A DNA stretch of 64,000 nucleotides from Ideonella aquatica (GTDB lineage Bacteria; Pseudomonadota; Gammaproteobacteria; Burkholderiales; Burkholderiaceae_C): contig NZ_JAGQDE010000002.1 in assembly GCF_018069755.1 (NCBI RefSeq), positions 186,001-250,000 on the forward strand, read 5' to 3'. The notes below the pieces were generated by a model. It searched no databases, had not been told where the DNA came from, and saw only the letters and a list, made by a program, of their open reading frames with translations. Below, piece after piece: positions 57,345 through 64,000 of the stretch. The translations under genes and the position numbers were made by a program. Each line of letters starts with the position of its first letter. Positions within the stretch are counted from its first letter, which is position 1.

Positions 57345-59747
57345 CTACGGCCTCAGGCTGAGCGTCTGCTTTACATGCGCCCCCACATCGGCGTCGCTCA
57401 GGTACTCCGTCCTCACATCGCCCCTCAACCACAGCTCCGCCTGGTCGCGGTAGTGCGGATCGCCCCACACGCCGCTTTGGCCCACCGGGTTGCTGCCCTG
57501 GGCCTGGTCGGGCTGGGCGAAGTCGATGACGCGGCGCGTGCTGGGGCCGTAGGTCACGGCCCAGGGGGCGGGGCCGAAGGGCTGGGCCAGGTTGTTGGGC
57601 ACTTCGCGGGCGCCGGGGGCGGGCCAGGGGCCGACGTTGAAGACCTTGTCCAGCGGGGCCTGGCGGCCCAGCGGGTGGACGTGGGTGATGGTGTGGGCGC
57701 GGCCCCAGGTCCAGCTGGCGGGGTCGTTGCCGTACAGGCTGCGCAGGTGCTGCAGCGCGGCCTGCCAGGCGGCGGCCACGATGGTGGCGCGGGTCTCTTG
57801 CTTGTCGGCGGTGTCGCGCCGGTCCCACCAGGGTGAGGCGGGGTCGGCCAGCAGGCGGGGCAGGGCCTGTTCAATGGCGCGGGTGCGGCGCAGCGCCTCC
57901 ACACCGCTGCTGCCCGGCTCATCGCCCAGCTCGTCGCCCATGGCCTGGCGGGTCAGCTCGCTCAGCCATTGCCAGAACAGCGTGGGCGCGATCTGGTCGG
58001 TGCGGTGGTCGCCCTGCCAGGCGGCAAGCTGGTCGATCAGGCGGCGTTCCTCGTCATTGGCGGCGGCGGCGCGCAGCTCGGCCAGCACCGGGGCCAGGGT
58101 GCGCGGGCCGAAGTTCGTCTGCACGTCCAGCTGCAGCGCGCGGGCGCGCTCCACTGTCCAGCCGCTGGGGGTGGCCTGCAGCTGCTGCTGCAGGCGCAGC
58201 GCGCGGTCCCAGGGGTTGTAGTAGCCGGGCACGGGCTCGGCGCTGGCGGGCTGGTGGTTGGCCGACATGATCCAGCCGCGCGCAGGGTTCTCTTCCTGCG
58301 GGTTGCGCTCGAAGGGCAGCCAGCCGGGCTTGTCGGCGTCGGCCGTGCGGCCGTCGAGTAGGAAGCTGGGGTGTACGCCGGCGGGGCGCTGCGGCAGGCG
58401 GGCGGCGGCCCACCAGGCGATGTCGCCGCTGGTGTTGGCCCACAGCACGTTCAGGCCGGGCGCGTGGATGCCTTTGACGGCGCTGCGCGCGGCGGCCAGC
58501 GTGTCGGCGCGGTTCAGGTTGTAGAACGCTTCCAGCACCGGGTTGTCGCTGTCCATCAACGTCCACCACATCGCGATCGGTGTGGGGCCGGCGTCGGGGC
58601 CCAGCACGGTGTTGATGATGGCGCCGTGCGGTGAGCGCTGCAGCACGATGCGCTCGGCCGGCGCGCCCTTCACGGCGATGGTTTCCTCGCGCGATGTCAG
58701 CGGCACCCATTGGCCCTTGACCAGCACCTGGCCGGGGTGATCGGCGTCGGTGTGCTCGGCGATCAGGTCGATGTCGTCGTTCTGGAACATCGTCAGGCTC
58801 CAGCCGAAGCGCTGGTTGTGGCCCAGCAGCGCGGCGGGGCTGAGGGCCTGGAAGTGGCCGTAGAGCTCGAAGCCCGGCGCTTTCAGGTGCGCCTCGTACC
58901 AGACGGCCGGCACGGCAAAGCTGATGTGCGGGTCACCGGCCAGCAGCGGCTTGCCGCTGGCGGTGCGCGCACCCGACAGCACCCAGGCGTTGCTGCCCTC
59001 CAGCAGCGGCAGCGCGGCCTGCTGCACGGCGTCCTGGCTCAGCAGGGCCAGCTTCGTCAGGCCCTGCCAGTCGGCCTGGGTGAGGCGGGCGCCGTGGTCG
59101 GCGGCGCCTTCGGGGTGCCAGTCCAGGTCGAAGATCTTCAGGTACTCGGGGCCCAGCTGGTCGCGGATGCGGCTGAGGATGGGCTCGGTGCGGAAGGCGG
59201 CGGCAAAGCTATAGGCCATGTAGCCGGCCACGGCGTAGGTGTCGGCGGGCGTGAAGTCGCGCCGCGGGATGCCCAGCAGCGCAAACTCCAGCGGCAGCGG
59301 CCGGGTGGCCTGGTACTGGTTGATGCCGTCCAGGTAGGCCCGCAGCGCCTGGTGGGCGGGGCGGCTCATGTCCAGCGCGGCGGTCTGCTCGTCGGCGCGC
59401 TGGCGCAGGCCCAGGCTGCGGAACAGGCGGTCGGTGGGCAGCAGCTTGGGGCCCAGGATCTCGGCCAGCTCGCCGCGGGCCAGGCGGCGCATCATCTCCA
59501 TCTGGAACAGCCGGTCCTGGGCATGCACCCAGCCCAGCGCGCGGTACAGGTCGGCCTCGTTGGCGGCTTGGAGGTGGGGCACGCCCCACTCGTCGTAGCG
59601 CACCGTGACCTCGGCGCTCAGGCCGCTCAGAGGCAGCGTGCCCTCGCGCTGCGGCAGGCGCTGCAGCATGAACCACACGGCGAAGCCCACCGCCAGTACG
59701 ACCAGGATCAGCAGGCCCAGCAGGCCGCGCCACAGCAACTTCTTCAT
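57345..59747 (-). CDS. Penicillin acylase family (Ntn-hydrolase) protein
   Basis: An 800-residue protein. A transmembrane or uncleaved signal helix (GLLGLLILVVLAVGFAVWFML) anchors it in the inner membrane with the bulk in the periplasm. The alpha-chain part (VRYDEWGVPHLQAANEADLYRALGWVHAQDRLFQMEMMRRLARGELAEILG) is classical. Autoprocessing should expose Ser252 in LLEGSNAWVLSGARTASGKPLLAGDPH as the nucleophile of the beta chain. HNQRFGWSLTMFQNDDIDL carries the ligand-loop residues. Family enzymes hydrolyse amides including penicillins, N-acyl-homoserine lactones and acyl polyamines. It heads no operon but overlaps the next gene by four bases. Substrate unknown. Confidence 0.9.
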   Translation of the reverse strand: MKKLLWRGLLGLLILVVLAVGFAVWFMLQRLPQREGTLPLSGLSAEVTVRYDEWGVPHLQAANEADLYRALGWVHAQDRLFQMEMMRRLARGELAEILGPKLLPTDRLFRSLGLRQRADEQTAALDMSRPAHQALRAYLDGINQYQATRPLPLEFALLGIPRRDFTPADTYAVAGYMAYSFAAAFRTEPILSRIRDQLGPEYLKIFDLDWHPEGAADHGARLTQADWQGLTKLALLSQDAVQQAALPLLEGSNAWVLSGARTASGKPLLAGDPHISFAVPAVWYEAHLKAPGFELYGHFQALSPAALLGHNQRFGWSLTMFQNDDIDLIAEHTDADHPGQVLVKGQWVPLTSREETIAVKGAPAERIVLQRSPHGAIINTVLGPDAGPTPIAMWWTLMDSDNPVLEAFYNLNRADTLAAARSAVKGIHAPGLNVLWANTSGDIAWWAAARLPQRPAGVHPSFLLDGRTADADKPGWLPFERNPQEENPARGWIMSANHQPASAEPVPGYYNPWDRALRLQQQLQATPSGWTVERARALQLDVQTNFGPRTLAPVLAELRAAAANDEERRLIDQLAAWQGDHRTDQIAPTLFWQWLSELTRQAMGDELGDEPGSSGVEALRRTRAIEQALPRLLADPASPWWDRRDTADKQETRATIVAAAWQAALQHLRSLYGNDPASWTWGRAHTITHVHPLGRQAPLDKVFNVGPWPAPGAREVPNNLAQPFGPAPWAVTYGPSTRRVIDFAQPDQAQGSNPVGQSGVWGDPHYRDQAELWLRGDVRTEYLSDADVGAHVKQTLSLRP

Positions 59748-60313
59748 GGCTTGTTCGGGGTGGGGAAGTCAGGAAAGAGACGCTGCCAGCCGTCCAGGCC
59801 CAGGCGTTCCAGCGTCTCGATGTTGCGCTCGTAGATGGCCTCGGCCTCGGGGAAGGCGGCCACCGCGCGGTCGATGCTGCTCTCGCGGATCAGGTGCAGC
59901 GTGGGCCAGGGCGAGCGGTTGGTGTAGTTGGAGATGTCGCCGGCCTCGGTACCGGCGAACTGGAACTGCGGGTGGAAGCTGGCGATCTGCAGCGTGCCGT
60001 CCAGGCGCAGCTGGCGCAAGGCCATGTCGGCCACATCCAGGAAGTCGTTGAAGTCCAGGAAGTCGGTCAGCACGCGTGGGTGCACCAGCAGCGTGGTGTC
60101 GGTCTGCTCGGGGTCCACCGTGGCCAGGTGTTGCAGCTCGGCCAGCAGCTTGGTCAGCAGGGTGTCGGTGTCCTGGGCGTCAGAGATGACGGTGCGCACC
60201 TGGCCCTTGACGCGCACGCTCTTGGCAAAGGGGCACAGGTTCAGGCCGATCACGGCCTGGTCCAGCCAGTCCAGGGTCTGGGCGCGTACCTGTTCGGGGT
60301 CGGGGGCACTCAT
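59744..60313 (-). CDS. DUF1415 protein
   Basis: A 189-residue soluble protein of the DUF1415 family. Evidence is VIGLNLCPFAKSVRVKGQVRTVISDAQDTDTLLTKLLAELQHLA, then TTLLVHPRVLTDFLDFNDFLDVADMALRQLRLDGTLQIASFHPQFQFAGTEAGDISNYTNRSPWPTLHLIRESSIDRAVAAFPEAEAIYERNIETLERLG. The Cys-Pro-Phe-Ala-Lys motif is highly conserved, but the function is unknown. Start 60313 overlaps the DUF364 stop (ATGA) and its stop overlaps the acylase start, so the three genes form a coupled unit on the minus strand. Confidence 0.9.
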   Translation of the reverse strand: MSAPDPEQVRAQTLDWLDQAVIGLNLCPFAKSVRVKGQVRTVISDAQDTDTLLTKLLAELQHLATVDPEQTDTTLLVHPRVLTDFLDFNDFLDVADMALRQLRLDGTLQIASFHPQFQFAGTEAGDISNYTNRSPWPTLHLIRESSIDRAVAAFPEAEAIYERNIETLERLGLDGWQRLFPDFPTPNKP

Positions 60314-61146
60314 CGGGGCGATGGTACGTGCGTCCAGCGGGCCCAGGTGGCCGCGTCCAGCAGGGTCTTGCGGGCGTGGGTGCCCCAGGGCTCGCCGCGG
60401 CGCAGCGCGGCGGCAAAGCCGGGTCCGTCGACGATCCAGCTGCCGCCCAGTGCGGTCACGCCGGCGGCGAACAGCGGCGCCGGCCACAGGCCCGCGCCGG
60501 GGCCGATCAGCGCCACCTGCTGCGCGCCACGGCAGGCGGCCAGCACGCCCTCCAGGCTGTGGTTGAGCAGCGTGGTGCTGGTGGCCAGCACCTTGGCGCA
60601 GCCGGCCAGCTCGGCGGGGTCCAGGGTCACGCGCACGCCGTTGGCCTCGCCCACCAGGTCAGCGCGCAGCTCCAGCACGGTCAGCCGCGCGCCGCGGGCG
60701 GTCACCTGTTTCAGCAGCGGCGGGAAGTAGCCCACCATGCCGATGGACTCGCCGGGCTGCGGATCCAGCCCGGCGATGGAGTCGGGCGCCTCTGGCGGCA
60801 CCCAGCCGTGGCGGTCGAACAGGTGGCGGGTGAGGGCGTTGACGGCGGCAAAGCCCAGTGTGCGGGCGGCGCCGTCGCGCTCGACCCACCAGCGGGCGAT
60901 GTCCAGCGGGTCGGCACCGGCCAGGGCTTCGCCGGCCTCGCCGCCGGCCAGCCGGGCCAGCGCGTCGTCCAGCAGCAGGTAGGCCAGGCCCAGCGAGCCG
61001 TCGGCCAGCTCCAGCGCGCCGAACTCGCCGTCCTTGCTGCCATTCCAGGGCGTGGGGGGCAGGTGCAGGGCCTTCACCGGCGGGCGGGGGCCGGGGCCCA
61101 GGGCCTGCGCCAGGGCGTCGACAATGCGGTGGGCCAGGGTGTTCAT
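60310..61146 (-). CDS. DUF364/DUF4213-type Rossmann protein
   Basis: A 278-residue protein. The N-terminal part AHRIVDALAQAL..VKALHLPPTPWNGSKDGEFGALELADGSLGLAYLLLDDA resembles DUF4213. The C-terminal half (SIGMVGYFPPLLKQVTARGARLTVLELRADLVGE, AKVLATSTTLLNHSLEGVLAACRGAQQVALIGPGAGLWPAPLFAAGVTALGGSWI) matches DUF364, proposed to be heavy-metal chelation related. There is no signal peptide. It is the first gene of the minus-strand trio with DUF1415 and the penicillin acylase, and is divergent from htpG with 103 bases between. Function is not established. Confidence 0.82.
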   Translation of the reverse strand: MNTLAHRIVDALAQALGPGPRPPVKALHLPPTPWNGSKDGEFGALELADGSLGLAYLLLDDALARLAGGEAGEALAGADPLDIARWWVERDGAARTLGFAAVNALTRHLFDRHGWVPPEAPDSIAGLDPQPGESIGMVGYFPPLLKQVTARGARLTVLELRADLVGEANGVRVTLDPAELAGCAKVLATSTTLLNHSLEGVLAACRGAQQVALIGPGAGLWPAPLFAAGVTALGGSWIVDGPGFAAALRRGEPWGTHARKTLLDAATWARWTHVPSPR

Positions 61147-61249
61147 GGCGGCACATCGTAGTCGCTCTTGAAACCCGGCCAGGCGGCCCCACCTGCGCCC
61201 CGCACGGCGCGTCAGGCGCCCGCCCCACCTTCTCACCACAGCAAGAACC

Positions 61250-63136
61250 ATGAGCAAGCAGACCCATTCGTTCCAGGCCGAAGTCAAGCAGATCCTGCAC
61301 CTCGTCACCCACTCGCTGTACTCGAACAAGGAGATCTTCCTGCGCGAGCTGGTCTCCAACGCGTCGGACGCCTGCGACAAGCTGCGCTTCGAAGCGCTGG
61401 ACAACGCCGCGCTGTATGAAGACGCGCCCACGCTGGAAGTGCGCGTGTTCTTCGACAAGGACGCCAAGACCCTGACCATCCGCGACAACGGCATCGGCCT
61501 GTCGGCGGAGGAGGCCGCGTCGCACCTGGGCACGATCGCCCGCAGCGGCACGCGCGAATTCATGGCCAAGCTCGAAGGCGAGCAGAAGAAGGACGCCAAC
61601 CTGATCGGCCAGTTCGGCGTGGGCTTCTACTCGGGCTTCATCGTCGCCGACCGCATCACCGTGGAAAGCCGCCGCGCCGGCCTGCCGGCCGACCAGGGCG
61701 TGCGCTGGAGCAGCGAGGGCACCGGCGAGTTCGAGCTGGAAACCATCGAGCGCGCCGCGCGCGGCACCGATGTGATCCTGCACCTGCGCGACGAGGACGC
61801 GGCCGAGTTCCTGTCGGCCTGGAAGCTCAAGTCGGTGATCGGCAAGTACAGCGACCACATCTCGCTGCCCATCCTGATGAAGAAGGAAACCTGGGACGCC
61901 GAGAAGGGCGAGCAGGTGGTCAGCGACGACTGGGAGACGGTCAACAAGGCCGCTGCGCTGTGGACCCGTTCCAAGAGCGACATCACCGACGCCGAGTACC
62001 AGGACTTCTACAAGCAGATCAGCTACGACAGCGACGCGCCGCTGGCCTACACCCACAACCGCGTGGAAGGCCGCAGCGAGTACACCCAGCTGCTCTACAT
62101 CCCGAAGAAGGCGCCGATGGACCTGTGGAACCGCGACAAGCGCGGCGGCGTCAAGCTCTACGTCAAGCGCGTCTTCATCATGGACGATGCCGAGGCGCTG
62201 ATGCCCACCTACCTGCGCTTCGTGAAGGGCGTGATCGACTCGGCCGACCTGCCGCTGAACGTCAGCCGCGAGCTGCTGCAGGAAAGCCGCGACGTCAAGG
62301 CCATCCGCGAGGGCAGCACCAAGCGCGTGCTGGGCATGCTGGAGTCGCTGGCCGACAGCGACAGCGCCGACGACAAGGCCCGTTACGCCGAGTTCTGGAA
62401 GGAGTTTGGCGCGGTGTTGAAGGAGGGCGTGGGCGAGGACTTCGCCAACCAGGAGCGGCTGGCCAAGCTGCTGCGCTTTGCCTCCACCCACGCCGACGAG
62501 GGCGTGTCGTTCGCGGACTACGTGGGCCGCATGAAGGAAGGCCAGAAGGCGATCTACGTGATCACCGCCGACAGCCTGGCCGCGGCCAAGAGCAGCCCGC
62601 AGCTGGAGGTCTTCCGCAAGAAGGGCATCGAGGTGCTGCTGCTGACCGACCGTGTGGACGAGTGGCTGCTGAGCCACCTCTACGAGTTCGATGGCCACCC
62701 CATCCAGAGCGTGGCCAAGGGCGCGGTGGACCTGGGTGAGCTGCAGGACGAGGAAGAAAAGAAGCAGGTGGAGGCCGCGGCCGAAGCCTTCAAGCCCACG
62801 CTGGAGCGCCTGCAGGAAGCGCTGAAGGCGCGCGCCAAGGAGGTGCGGGTGACCTCGCGTCTGGTGGATTCACCGGCCTGCGTGGTGGCCGACGAGGGCG
62901 GCATGAGCGCCCACCTGGCGCGCATGCTCAAGCAGGCGGGCCAGGCGGCGCCAGCCTCGCTGCCCATCCTCGAGGTCAACCCCGAGCATGCGTTGGTCAA
63001 GCAGCTGGCCACCGACCCGCGCTTCGATGACCTGGCGCAGATCCTGTTCGACCAGGCGGTGCTGGCCGATGGCGGACAGCTGGACGATCCGGCGGCCTAT
63101 GTGAAGCGCGTGACGGCGCTGCTGGCGGCCGCCTGA
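61250..63136 (+). CDS. htpG: HSP90 chaperone HtpG
   Basis: A 628-residue HtpG. The GHKL ATPase domain shows [30 protein letters not shown] and [18 protein letters not shown] (N-, G1- and G2-type motifs). The middle domain contains the catalytic Arg region [24 protein letters not shown]. The C-terminal domain ends in [14 protein letters not shown]. Length and motifs match bacterial HtpG; the eukaryotic charged linker and MEEVD tail are absent. It refolds client proteins under heat stress in the cytoplasm. The 103-base upstream gap should contain its promoter, though I see no clear sigma-32 element. A hairpin follows the stop. Confidence 0.96.
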   Translation: MSKQTHSFQAEVKQILHLVTHSLYSNKEIFLRELVSNASDACDKLRFEALDNAALYEDAPTLEVRVFFDKDAKTLTIRDNGIGLSAEEAASHLGTIARSGTREFMAKLEGEQKKDANLIGQFGVGFYSGFIVADRITVESRRAGLPADQGVRWSSEGTGEFELETIERAARGTDVILHLRDEDAAEFLSAWKLKSVIGKYSDHISLPILMKKETWDAEKGEQVVSDDWETVNKAAALWTRSKSDITDAEYQDFYKQISYDSDAPLAYTHNRVEGRSEYTQLLYIPKKAPMDLWNRDKRGGVKLYVKRVFIMDDAEALMPTYLRFVKGVIDSADLPLNVSRELLQESRDVKAIREGSTKRVLGMLESLADSDSADDKARYAEFWKEFGAVLKEGVGEDFANQERLAKLLRFASTHADEGVSFADYVGRMKEGQKAIYVITADSLAAAKSSPQLEVFRKKGIEVLLLTDRVDEWLLSHLYEFDGHPIQSVAKGAVDLGELQDEEEKKQVEAAAEAFKPTLERLQEALKARAKEVRVTSRLVDSPACVVADEGGMSAHLARMLKQAGQAAPASLPILEVNPEHALVKQLATDPRFDDLAQILFDQAVLADGGQLDDPAAYVKRVTALLAAA

Positions 63137-63142
63137 TCAGGC

Positions 63143-63170
63143 GCCCGGCGCGCCCTGGGGCGCGCCGGGC
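63143..63170. terminator. Bidirectional terminator-like hairpin after htpG
   Basis: A perfect 12-base-pair inverted repeat (GCCCGGCGCGCC, loop CTGG, GGCGCGCCGGGC) lies seven bases after the htpG stop and 12 bases before the stop of the convergent secreted-protein gene. It lacks a T run on either strand. Its position between converging genes supports transcript ending or stabilisation for both. Confidence 0.55.
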
Positions 63171-63182
63171 CACTCGGCAGGC

Positions 63183-63605
63183 TCAGCGGTCCTGGCGGCT
63201 GGAGGGGGCGCGGTTGGCCACAGGCGCGCAGGCACCAGCGACGCTGGTGAAGGTGTACATGTAGCCGCTGTCGGGCGCCTTGCCGTTGCCCTTCATGGTC
63301 TTGCCCCGACGGCCAGCCACGCCGTACCAGCTCTGGGCCTCGAAGCCGCCGTAGGCATAGCTGACATCGGTCAGGCCGTTGCCGTAGCAGGTGTAGGTGC
63401 CGGTCGTGCCCGCCACATCCGGGAAGGTGAACGAGCCGTCTGCGCCAAAGGTGGCGGTATAGCTGTTGCTGCCGCCCATGCCGTAGTTGAAGGTGAAGCA
63501 CTGGGACTTGCCGGCCAGCTGGGTGCAGGTGTCGGTCTGGGCCTGGGCGGCCAGGCAGGCCAGCCCGGTCAGGGTGGCGGCGGCGATGCGGGTCAGGTGG
63601 TTCAT
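63183..63605 (-). CDS. Small secreted protein of unknown function
   Basis: A 140-residue exported protein. The signal peptide is MNHLTRIAAATLTGLACLAAQAQT. Four cysteines in the mature part (TDTCTQLAGKSQCFTF, TYTCYGNG, GACAPV) probably form two disulfides, and the aromatic and glycine-rich body (NYGMGGSNSYTATFGADGSFTFPDVAGTTGTYTCYG) suggests a small beta domain. I recognise no family. The ATG at 63605 is the only sensible start. It is convergent with htpG and shares the hairpin at 63143-63170. Confidence 0.72.
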   Translation of the reverse strand: MNHLTRIAAATLTGLACLAAQAQTDTCTQLAGKSQCFTFNYGMGGSNSYTATFGADGSFTFPDVAGTTGTYTCYGNGLTDVSYAYGGFEAQSWYGVAGRRGKTMKGNGKAPDSGYMYTFTSVAGACAPVANRAPSSRQDR

Positions 63606-63739
63606 GCGGGTTGTCCCTCGTTACTCGTGTCGATGCTCCGGAAGGCTGGAGCAGCCTGAGCCGACGCTGTGTCGGCACACGGATGTTGCGTGCCAGACCG
63701 GCTGCGCGGTATCCCTAGTCACTGGGCGCGCGCCAGCCC

Positions 63740-64000
63740 TCAGATTCCGTGCATGCGCTCGATCTGTTCGTCCAGCTCGGTGGCCTGCTGGGCCCAGTAG
63801 CTGGGCGAGGCGAACCAGGGGAAGGCCGCCGGGAAGGCCGGGTCGTTCCAGCGCTCGGCGATCCAGGCGCTGTGGTGGACCATGCGCAGGGTGCGCAGCG
63901 GCTCGATCAGCAGCAGCTCGCGGTCGTCGAAGTCGGTGAAATCGGCGTAGGCGTCCAGCAACTGCCACTGGGCGGCTTGCACCGCATCGCGCTCACCGGG
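63740..64000 (-). CDS. srkA: SrkA/RdoA-type stress-response kinase (3' part)
   Basis: The C-terminal 86 residues of a gene cut by the window's right edge. LIEPLRTLRMVHHSAWIAERWNDPAFPAAFPWFASPSYWAQQATELDEQIERM is the C-terminal helical bundle of the YihE/SrkA family, small Ser/Thr kinases with an aminoglycoside-phosphotransferase fold that protect against oxidative and envelope stress. The N-terminal and catalytic parts are outside the window. The frame is open to the boundary. Confidence 0.88.
   Translation of the reverse strand, partial: PGERDAVQAAQWQLLDAYADFTDFDDRELLLIEPLRTLRMVHHSAWIAERWNDPAFPAAFPWFASPSYWAQQATELDEQIERMHGI

Noticed and set aside
60659-62698. 679-codon minus-strand frame over htpG
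   Set aside because: Antisense to htpG; the frame is a mirror of strong codon bias and has no protein-like features.

Overview
The window is a gene-dense, very G+C-rich stretch of a betaproteobacterial chromosome, most likely Burkholderiales of the Leptothrix/Rubrivivax/Ideonella kind. This is inferred from overall protein character, G/C-ending codons and gene families; no marker gene fixes the genus. I see no rRNA, tRNA, CRISPR array, insertion sequence or phage gene. Many neighbouring genes overlap by the four bases ATGA or GTGA, so translational coupling is common.

Left part (1-18.4 kb): the end of a YbdK-type glutamate-cysteine ligase and an Lrp/AsnC regulator; small secreted and acyltransferase genes; a complete arsenic resistance island (arsR, two arsC, acr3, arsD, arsA, then convergent arsI and a second arsR with a clear operator palindrome); a CoA-transferase; the deletion-ridden remnant of a ClC chloride channel; a coupled hydratase-MscS-MarR trio; a DTW-domain tRNA-modification gene; a DUF2242 lipoprotein; and a DctB/DctD-like two-component system.

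Middle (18.4-28.3 kb): a livHMGFK-type ABC importer. Its upstream region holds two copies of a GTGCGGA..TCCGCA(C) palindrome 33 bp apart and a GG-N10-GC sigma-54 promoter, so the adjacent DctBD-like pair very probably controls it. A chemoreceptor, a phytase-like esterase and a divergent MocR-type regulator follow.

Right-centre (28.5-57.3 kb): one uninterrupted + strand run of about 30 genes. It opens with an amino-acid block (SHMT homologue, BenE-type transporter, DauA-like oxidoreductase, RidA homologue, threonine-synthase homologue) and passes after only 11 bases into a large type II polyketide/aryl-polyene-like cluster. That cluster has a sulfotransferase, stand-alone AMP ligase, ketoreductase, ACP, GcvT-like folate-type protein, CrtI-like oxidoreductase, five full-length ketosynthase-like proteins (two with the intact Cys-His-His triad, three degenerate), a half-ketosynthase, malonyl transferase, thioesterase and FabZ-type dehydratase. 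It also carries a MacB/LolCDE-like exporter with a LolA-like carrier and an outer-membrane barrel, its own 4-aminobenzoate branch (PabAB fusion plus PabC) and its own Sfp-type phosphopantetheinyl transferase. KR and DH without an enoyl reductase predict a polyene; dedicated pABA synthesis plus an AMP ligase suggest a 4-aminobenzoate-type starter; the sulfotransferase suggests sulfation. The product is inferred, not seen. This cluster is the best candidate for an undescribed system here.

Right end (57.3-64 kb): a penicillin-acylase-family hydrolase, DUF1415 and DUF364 genes (a coupled minus-strand trio), the chaperone htpG, a small secreted protein and the 3' part of an SrkA-like kinase gene.
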